Source of the DNA: Apricaphanius iberus
Taxonomy: Eukaryota; Chordata; Actinopteri; Cyprinodontiformes; Aphaniidae
DNA: 64,000 bases
Assembly (NCBI GenBank): GCA_028564705.1
Contig: JAPXFQ010002677.1
Location: forward strand, 124,001-188,000
Reading direction: 5' to 3'
The notes beneath the pieces were generated by a model that saw only the letters and a program-made list of their open reading frames with translations, ran no database searches and had not been told where the DNA came from. A program made the position numbers and the translations under genes. This document shows, one piece after another, positions 56,425 through 64,000 of this stretch (positions are counted from its first letter, which is position 1; each line of letters starts with the position of its first letter).

Positions 56425-58160
56425 CTCTTTAGTCACGATGCCAAGAGGTCTGCTTCTGCTAACGCCAAGCAGGGGATTTTGTCAACATGGGGGCTCATAT
56501 CACTGCAAATATGGGTGAATGTACCGGGGAGGGAATCAACCGCGATGGTCGTTGCAGACGCGGGAGAAGTCGCAGGAAAAAACACACCGCTAATGGTGGA
56601 GGTGGTGTTCACTGCCGCACCGTAAATCAGGGTGGCGATGCTAATGATGATGATGGCTGGCAGTTATTGAGAGAAGAGGAAAACTATCGTGGATCCGAAA
56701 TTTTGATGAGCCTGTTGGTTGTTGTGGAGATGATCTGACAAATACTGAGCCTATTGATTTCATCTCTCTTTTTCTGAATGATGAATTCTGGAGCCTCATC
56801 ACCAATGAAACAAACAGATATGCCCACCAGTTCTTTGAAAGGGAAATGTTGAAACCAACCTCCCGATTTCATGACTGGTATGATGTGGCTGTCCCTGAAA
56901 TGAAAGCTTTAATATCACTTTACTTGTGTATGGGGCTTGTTAAAAAATCTGAAATTGAAGACTACTGGACAGGTTTTTGGCCAACCTACACACCTGGCTT
57001 TGGCAAAGTGATGGGGAGAAACAGATTTTAAAATATTCTTTCTTTCCTTCACTTTGTAAATAATGATGACCGCATGGAGAGGGGCCAGTCAGGTCATGAA
57101 AGACTCTTCAAAGTGCGTGCCATAATTGATTTGATAATTCTTCGTTTTGCTGCTGTGTATGGTCCACTCAAAGAACTTTCCTTGGATGAAATAACCACTG
57201 CATTCAAGAGAAGTTCCACACTGAAACTTTACAACCCGAAAAAACCTGACAAATATGGCTATAAAGCATTTGTCTTGAGCAAGGCCAGCTCAGGTTATGT
57301 ATTAGAGTGGTACATCTACAGTGGCAAAGATACAAGTGATAATTTAGGAGCAACAAACCATATTGTCCGTCAGCTGCTTGCCTGGGAAAAGGCATGAGGT
57401 GTACATGGCCAGCTACTACACATCACCATCCTCAGCTAGTGAGTTAGCTGATAAAGACACCAGAATGTGTGGGACAGGGAACTGCAACAGGTGACGGATG
57501 CCCCATGGGCTAAAACCAGCCCAGCTGCCTCTGGGAAGGGGGAATGACCCAGTTTTCATGCAGCATGGTAAACTGCTGGCTTGTGCTTGGCAAGACACAA
57601 AGCGTGTCACTTTGCTGTCCACCATTCATGGCAACAAAGTCACCCAAAAACGGATTCGGACAAAAGAAAATGTGACTGGGTTCCATCAAATTATGAAACC
57701 AGTGTGTGTGGACAGTTACAACTCCTTTATGGGAGGAGTTGATACATCTGATCAACGGAAGAAAATATACCTTGTTCCACACAGATCCAGGAAATGGTAC
57801 AACCGCATTTGATGTGATTCTGAGCATGAGTGTGGTCAATGCGCACATCATTTACAGGTGTTGTAGTCCTGGTCCACACAAACCACTGAATGCCTTTATT
57901 CAGGACATTAACATCTAGGCTTGAGGGTTTCTCCAAAAAGGAAAGCAAAAAAGGAGGATGGCCTTCAGTGCAGCAGAGAGAAATGCTACAGAGGCTCACT
58001 GAACAACACGGGCTCTGCAACACAGATGAACATCAAGATTGTGCTGTCTGTTCAGATCGCACCTGCACGAAAGTCCGGCGACAGACACATTTAAGGTGCC
58101 AAATGTGGAGTAGGTCTTTGTGCTGGGCCTTGCAATGAAAGATACTGTGGTATGTATATT
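56425..58160 (+). pseudogene. piggyBac transposase (PGBD-like), inactive
   Basis: The element moves by a DDD transposase. The N-terminal segment is acidic and shifted. The core reads NDEFWSLITNETNRYAHQFF (about 56780-56840), then VAVPEMKALISLYLCMGLVK. The first Asp is in LSLDEITTAFKR (57185-57187), followed by PKKPDKYGYKAFVL. The block that normally reads VYMDNYYT reads VYMASYYT (57409-57429), so the second catalytic Asp is Ala. The third is in MGGVDTSDQ (57741-57743). A Cys-rich C-terminus (CAVCSDRTC, then CGVGLCAGPC) closes it near 58130. Stops at 57029 and 57396 and frameshifts are present. Terminal repeats were not recognised. Confidence 0.85.
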
Positions 58161-58199
58161 TTTTGGGGCTACTTTATATAACAGTCTCGTATTAAATAT

Positions 58200-58720
58200 G
58201 TTTTATATAATCTTTAGTTAGCATTCAGAAGATAAAAGTCTGTTTTTTCTATTATGCATGGTTGTAAAGCATATCCTTGACCAGTATTTAAAAGGGACAA
58301 GCTTTTAAGTCATAAAACTCTTGGGTAAGTTTATTGCAGGCTGTAAAAACAGGATGTCTTAGATAAGAATGCAAGGGAGGAACGCCCGTGAAACCATACT
58401 CCATGGTACGGCCATAAATTAGGTCAGGAGGAAACCTTGGGACTAATGTATGGTTTTGGTAGGTGGAGAATAAGCCATGTGAATACGTTCTTTGTTCTTT
58501 CTTAATAAAAATGGGACAGCCTTGTGGAGGTTGGTTCAGTTCTGGCTGACCCCACCTGCAGGTGCAGGTGGGGTCAGGTGCAGTGTGAAACAGATATTCT
58601 GTGTGTGTTTTGTCATTGCTCTCTCTGTCTCTCAGTTCTGACTCTTATTTTGGAAAACTTCCCGCCGGGGTTCTGGATATTGGCGCCCCAAATACCTTCC
58701 GGAAAGTGAGTCGCCGGCCG
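58200..58720 (+). mobile_element. Solo-LTR-like stretch with a PBS-like motif
   Basis: AATAAAAATGGGACAGCC at about 58503 is followed by a 15-bp perfect hairpin (arms 58546-58560 and 58563-58577, loop GG), a pyrimidine tract, and ATTGGCGCCCC near 58679. TGGCGCC is the start of a lysine-tRNA primer binding site, so U3-R-U5 followed by a PBS remnant is possible. No gag or pol coding sequence is present. The left border is not defined. Confidence 0.35.
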
Positions 58721-58839
58721 CATGGCATAAGGAGCCAACAATACCATATACTGAAAAACTACAAGCAGTGCCATCTTGATCATTGAAGGTCTTTGAAAGT
58801 AATACGATTCCATATGGCCCCTGAACAGTCCTAAAAATT

Positions 58840-59470
58840 ATACTAATTAGATCAGTGAACTTATTTCTATCCCAAATTTCATTTCATACTGAATATATTT
58901 TACATTGATTGCTGGCAGTATTCCCTTATCTCAAATCGATCTCAAACTACAGCCTTTTGAAATCTTTATAAGAAAATGTACATTTTCCAATTCCACTTGT
59001 GCAAACTAATGCAAATTAGATGACGGTTTACTTCTAGCCCAAATTTTGCTTCAAACTAAAAATATTCCTCAATTGCAGTATGCCCTCATCTCCAACCACT
59101 TTCAAACTGCAGCCTTTGAAAATCTTTCAAAGAAAATTTATATTTTCTTAATCGACCTGTTGATATCAAAATATGCAAATTAGATGACAATATACTTCCA
59201 GCCCAAATTTAGGTTCATACTGAATATATTTCTCATTTACAGTATGCATTTATCTCAAACTACTTAGAAGTTATACCCTTTTGAAAACTTGATACCAAAA
59301 TTGAAAATTTTCCAATATTACTACCACCTTTTAACATCAAAATATGCAAATTAGATGAATAATTCCACTCCCATCACAAACTTTGGATCATACTGAAGAT
59401 TTTTCTAATTTAAGGTATACCTTTATCTATAACCATATTGCTACATTTTGAACTAGTGACATAGAAATAG
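58840..59470. repeat. Tandem repeat, unit about 168 bp, almost four copies
   Basis: ATGCAAATTAGATGA recurs at 59009, 59173 and 59344, with a weaker copy of AATTAGAT near 58845, so the period is about 164-171 bp. Each unit also has CATACTGAA, ATATTTCT, CAGTATGC, TTATCTCAAAC and TTTGAAAA words. The array ends near the 5' end of LINE-C. Confidence 0.75.
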
Positions 59471-59544
59471 TGTTATAGAAAAAACCCCGGTGCCTAGAGG
59501 GTTAATGATCATTTATAAAGGTTTAGTTGATCATTATTTACCCA

Positions 59545-61045
59545 ACCTCGATTCTTCCATACTGTCCAACTTCCGCCCAATTTCTCATCTGCCATTCCTG
59601 TCTAAGTTGATGGAGAAGCTTGTTGTCTCCCAGCTTCAATCTCATCTTCAGCAGCATGCCATAGCTGATAAATTTCAGTCTGGTTTCAGGTCAAGACACA
59701 GCACTGAATCTGCATTACTTAGGGTCCACAATGACATTCTTACAGCCCTGGATAGTAAAAGCTCTGTGGTCCTGGTTTTACTGGACCTGACCGCTGCTTT
59801 TGATACCGTGGATCATACCATCCTCATCTCCCGACTCAAACACACTGTCGGTCTGCAGGGCATGGTTCTCAGATGGTTTTCATCATACCTTACAAATAGA
59901 ACTTTTTCCGTTATGCTAAAAGACTCTTCCTCCTCAGCCGCTCCTCTGTCATCCGGTGTCCCGCAAGGATCTATTCTTGGTCCTATTCTGTTCTCGCTCT
60001 ACATACTGCCACTTGGTCAACTCATCTCAAACCACAATGTCTGTTTTCACTTTTATGCAGACGACCTTCAGATCTACCTCCCCGTGGTTCTGAGTAATCG
60101 TTCTGCACTGGACCCCCTCCATAACTGCATTCACAACATCAAGCATTGGCTTTCCCAGAATTTCCTTCACCTGAATGAAGGAAAGACTGAGTACATCCTG
60201 TTCACCCCGGACTCACCAAACAGCTCCCCCAGTTTTGGTCCTCCAACACCTCAGTTTGCTCCGGCGGTGCGCAACCTGGGTGTTATCTTTGACAGTGGCA
60301 TGTTGTTTGGAAAAACAAATAAGTGCTGTAGTGAAGGCAAGTTTTTACCAGCTAAGGCTACTCAGCAAGGTCAAATCTTTCCTATCCCGAGCTGACCTCG
60401 AAAAGGCTGTCCATGCCTTCATCAGCTCGCGGATTGACTATTGCAATGCCCTCTACACTGGACTTAATCAATCACTCCTCAACCGTCTTCAACTGGTACA
60501 GAACGCTGCAGCACGTCTCCTCTCCAACACCTCTAAATACTCTCACATCAGCCCGGTCCTCCGCTCTCTCCACTGGCTCCCAGTTCGGTTTAGGGTAGAG
60601 TTTAAGATCTTGATGGTTGTTTTCAAGGCCATCAACGGTCTGGCCCCTGACTATCTCACTGACTTGGTAATGGTCTACCAACCAGCCAGAACTCTCCGCT
60701 CCTCAAATCTCATCACATTGGTCTCACCCAAGTATAACTATAAAAAGTTTGGAGGCCGGTCTTTTTCCGTCCAAGGCCCAAAGCTGTGGAACGCACTTCC
60801 AGTGCAGCTTCGAAGCAACTCTGAGTTGTGTGTTTTTAAATCACAGCTGAAGACACATCTTTTCAGACAAGCTTTCGACCCATAGCAACTGACTTAATTG
60901 TTGTTTTTTACGTGCTTTTATTTATTTAGTGCCGTCTACTGTGGTTCTTGTTTTTATTTGTGTTTTTATTCTGGAAAGCGCCCTGGGCACCTTTTGGCTG
61001 TTGTAAGGCGCTATATAAATAAAATTTGATTTGATTTGATTTGAT
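59545..61045 (+). mobile_element. LINE-C, CR1/L2-like, 5' truncated, fairly young
   Basis: Coding sequence for most of the reverse transcriptase, with the C-terminal region and 3' UTR, ends in GGCGCTATATAAATAAAA and a TTTGA repeat tail. Only one frameshift was found over 1.3 kb, much less decay than in its neighbours. Confidence 0.85.
59548..60885 (+). pseudogene. LINE-C reverse transcriptase, one frameshift
   Basis: RT blocks in order: SNFRPISHLPFLSKLMEKLV, FQSGFRSRHSTESALL, motif A VLVLLDLTAAFDTVDH, motif B SSGVPQGSILGPILF, motif C HFYADDLQIYLPV (catalytic YADD intact, about 60050-60085) and NLGVIFDS. The frame shifts near 60310, and the rest (KVKSFLSRADLEKAVHAFIS, SRIDYCNALYTGL, SLHWLPVRFRVEFK and FGGRSFSVQGPKLWNALP) continues open to a stop at 60885. 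The start of the ORF and the endonuclease are missing because of 5' truncation. Confidence 0.9.
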
Positions 61046-61239
61046 TATTTAATCATTTGTGAAAATCTTTACAAGCATTTATAAATGAATAGTATATCTG
61101 ATACCTTGGAAATCATTTGTTAATGACTTACTTTACCAGTTATAAATGTTTTGTAACAAAACATTATTATAAAGTGTTAACGGGCTGGTAGTGCTAACAT
61201 CGCAGCACAGATAAATTCTGCCTACAAATATGCTATTCT

Positions 61240-63690
61240 AACGTGCATATTCAAATGTGCACCTTCCATGTGCTATTGTACAATTGCACTTCTCTGGGTT
61301 GCTGCATGTTGGAGTGGCTCTGTTAGGTAGATATTGAGTTTGGTTTTTCGGACATTGCATCCCCCTTTTTCTTAAGGAAGAATTGTATTTTTTGGACCTG
61401 TGTGCTTTGTGGGTTTTTGTCCTGTGAAGTTGGAAGGATTTTTGCTGTTGATTTTTCACTTTTTGCTCATTTGTTATAATGTGTAAACATGACAACAAGG
61501 TGGTTTACAGCTGGGAGCAGCTGATTAACATTGCAAAAGCTGAAATAATACCTCAACTGAAGCAGCAAATCCCTGATGAGTTGAGAAGGAGGAGGCATGG
61601 ATGAAGAGCAGGAGTGAAAAGTAGACAGAGAAGGAGGACATTCAAAACATCTATTCCATCAATCATAATAAGAAACGTGAGATCACTAGCTAACAAGATG
61701 GATGAACTTCAAGCCCTGACAAGCAGTCAGCCTGAGTATCGGGAATGCAGTGTTATGTGCTTCACTGAGACGAGGATACAAGATTATATCCGCGACTCCA
61801 ATGTCTCTCTGCCAGTTTTTCTGACTGTACGAGCAGACAGGGATCTGAAGAGGAGTGGGAAAACAAAAGGAGGTGAAGTAGCAGTGCTTGTTAACAACAG
61901 ATGGTGTCATCCAGGACATGTTACTGTGAAGTATCGTCTCTGCAGGCCAGATATTGAACTCTTGGAAGTAAGCTTACGTCCATATTATTTACCAAGAGAG
62001 TTTACCAATGTTATTTTGGCAGTTGTTTACATTCCACCTTCAGCCGTTGCCGACCATGCATGTGATGTCATAAGTTTTGTTGTCGCTTAGCTACAGACCC
62101 AGCACCCCAATGCATTTGAGGCCATATCTGGTGATTTCGATCATGCCTCGCGCTCTTCTACACTTCCAACATTTCAACAGTTTATCAGCTGCACCACAAG
62201 AGAAAACAAGACCTTGGATTTGTTTTATTCAAATGTAAAGGATGCTTATATATCCAAACCAGTACCTCTTCTGGGACAATCAGATCATACTCTTGTCTTT
62301 CTCTGCTCTGAATATAAACCACTTGTTCAGAGGCAACCTCCAACAAAGATAACTGTTAGAAAATGGTCACATGAAGCTGAGGAAGCACTGCAGGGTTGTT
62401 TTGAGTCCACAAACTGGACGACTCTTTGCTAGCCACCTAGAGAGGACATCAATGCCATGACTGAGTGTGTGACTGACTACATGAACGTCAGTCTGTGGAC
62501 AACATCATCCCTTCCAGAACAGTGAGCTGTTTCCCTAATAACAAACCCTGGATCACCATTGAGCTGAAGGAACTGCTGAACAAGAAAAAAGAGCCTTCAA
62601 GGAGGGAGATAGGGAGTTATTAAGGAGTATACAGAAGCAACTAAAAGTCAAGATCAAAGACAGCAAAGAGGCTTACAGGAAGAAGCTGGAAAACAAACTA
62701 CAGAGGAACAATATAAGATATGTTTGGTCTGCAATGAAAAATATCACAGACTTTAAGCACAGTAATGACTGGACACATGGAATTCCTGATAGAGTCAATG
62801 AACTGAACACATTCTTCAACAGGTTTAGTTCAGGAACAAGCTCAGCATCCTCCTATCCTGTTTCCAGCCACAAAGACATCCCCCTCTCCACTAACCCACA
62901 CCTGTCCTGTCACACCTCAGATGTTTTATCTTCCACCTCAGTCATGAACTCTTCTACTTCCACAACTTTGTCTTCGATCAAGTCAGGTGATGCTGCTACC
63001 CGCTTTATCTCACTCTCCCACCTGTCTAACTCTAAAAGTCAGATGAAGAGGCAGTTGGAGAAACGGAACCAGAACAAGGCTTCAGGTTCAGATGGTGTCA
63101 GCCCCATAGTCATGAAGACATTTGCAGACAGCTCTGTGGGATTCTGCAGCACCTCTTCCCCTTAGCCTGACCCAGGAGAAGGTTCTAGTGTTGTGGAAGA
63201 TATCGTAACTTGTTCCAGTTCCAAAGAGAACTCACCTATCAGTCATCAATGACTATAGACCTGTTGCCCTGACATCCCATGGAAGTCCCGGAGAGACTCA
63301 TGTTGCCCCACCTGAATAAGCAAACTAGAACAGGAACCACCTGCAGTTTGCTTATCACCATGGAGTTGGTGTTGAAGTGTCATCATCAACCTGCTCAAAC
63401 ATCTCACTGTTATCTGGACAAAGCAGGCAGCACAGTGAAATTATGTTCTTTGATTTCACCAGTGCATTTAACACAACTCAGCCTTATTTGCTTTGTCAGA
63501 AACTCCTGAAGACACTGGCGGAGGCCTCAACAATCAGCTGGATCAATGACTTCCTGAAAAACAGACCACAGTTTGTGAGACTGAAGGATTGTGTGTCAAA
63601 CCAGCTGGTCAGCAGCACAGGAGCACCAGAAGAGACTATACTCTCACCATTCCTTTTCACTCTGTACACCTTCAGGAGAAATTTATAAAC
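61240..63690 (+). mobile_element. LINE-D, jockey/CR1-like LINE, 3' truncated
   Basis: A 5' region, then endonuclease and the start of the reverse transcriptase. It stops after motif B, so the catalytic block and the 3' end are missing. Unlike LINE-C it is truncated at the 3' side, which points to later deletion rather than incomplete reverse transcription. Confidence 0.75.
61479..63690 (+). pseudogene. LINE-D endonuclease and partial reverse transcriptase
   Basis: A possible start is ATG at 61479 (MCKHDNKVVYSWEQL). Endonuclease: NVRSLANKMDELQAL, then CFTETRI, a stretch with LLEVSLRPYYLPREF, SGDFDHASRSS (with the usual GDFNH Asn changed to Asp) and LGQSDHTLVFL, near 61665-62310. RT: QNKASGSDGVSPIVMK, NDYRPVALTSH, motif A IMFFDFTSAFNT (63441-63476) and SSTGAPEETILSPFLFTLYT (motif B). 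Stops at about 61600, 62089, 62431, 63164 and 63686 and frameshifts are present. Confidence 0.8.
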
Positions 63691-63924
63691 AATGTGTGAG
63701 GTCAACTCTAGACTCAGGCAGCATTACGAATCACAGCCCTACTGCAAAGAAACTTAAGCTAAAATTCAAAATGAACTGCTAGATTGTATGTTGACGTTTA
63801 TGAGGATGAAGCTGTGAAGCAGGTGTAAAATAAAAGAAGTCCTTGTTAGGTTTAAGGGAAAAATGAATTGCTCAAATCTAAGATGAGTGGGTCATTAGTG
63901 GGCACATCTGCAGAGTGAAAACAT
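63691..63924. other. Short unassigned spacer
   Basis: No element or gene recognised. Confidence 0.3.
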
Positions 63925-64000
63925 TCTGGATGGCATTAATTTGACCTCTGGTAATAATGTCAAGAACCTCAGTGTTATTTTTGACCAAGACATGACATTT
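63925..64000 (+). pseudogene. LINE-A copy 3, start of a fragment running off the window
   Basis: The frame encodes LTSGNNVKNLSVIFDQDMTF, matching LASGNNVKNLGIIFD of LINE-A copy 1 at 27670-27715. It continues beyond the window edge. Confidence 0.7.

Overview
The window looks like repeat-dense intergenic and intronic DNA of a ray-finned (teleost) fish. The evidence is one clean vertebrate exon (a tachykinin receptor exon, 48605-48799, minus strand) and a mix of mobile elements typical of fish: L1, CR1/L2-like LINEs, an RTE relic, Penelope, several Tc1 families, PIF/Harbinger, hAT, piggyBac and tRNA-derived SINEs. Nearly all long reading frames belong to broken mobile elements. No bacterial-type operons, CRISPR arrays, rRNA or functional tRNA genes were seen.

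Layout. 0.6-4.5 kb: a degenerate C2H2 zinc-finger transposase-like gene, split by a SINE, followed on the same strand by a spliced SAM-domain gene (SAMD3-like). 4.5-8.6 kb: an L1 element with decayed ORF1 and ORF2. 8.7-12.4 kb: a Penelope element (minus strand) in its partial-tandem, pseudo-LTR arrangement. 12.9-13.9 kb: a probable host terminal exon with a 3' UTR. 14-20 kb: non-autonomous DNA transposon pieces, a SINE and a complete MITE. 20.4-22.2 kb: a reverse-transcriptase scrap and a Tc1 element. 22.4-29.8 kb: a nest (LINE-A holding LINE-B, which holds a MITE), closed by a second Tc1 element with roughly 200-bp inverted repeats. 30-35 kb: transposon ends and unassigned DNA. 35.4-38.4 kb: an old L1 ORF2 split by a hAT remnant. 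38.5-40.2 kb: a hAT MITE, a Tc1 fragment and two TA repeats. 41.5-43.5 kb: two minisatellites and a long hairpin. 46-49.6 kb: mostly non-repetitive DNA around the tachykinin receptor exon. 49.6-52.4 kb: an RTE relic, a MITE split by a Tc1 element, and a SINE. 52.9-56.3 kb: a second LINE-A copy split by a two-gene Harbinger element. 56.4-58.2 kb: a piggyBac pseudogene. 58.2-59.5 kb: an LTR-like stretch and a tandem repeat of about 168 bp. 59.5-64 kb: LINE-C, LINE-D and the start of a third LINE-A copy.

The elements do not work together as a pathway. Their relation is historical: repeated nested insertion, in which host reading frames can often be followed across target-site duplications. The least ordinary items are the zinc-finger/SAM-domain pair, the Penelope tandem with a hammerhead-like motif, and several long perfect hairpins. 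LINE-A to LINE-D are labels used only within this annotation. Family assignments rest on motif recall, not on database searches.
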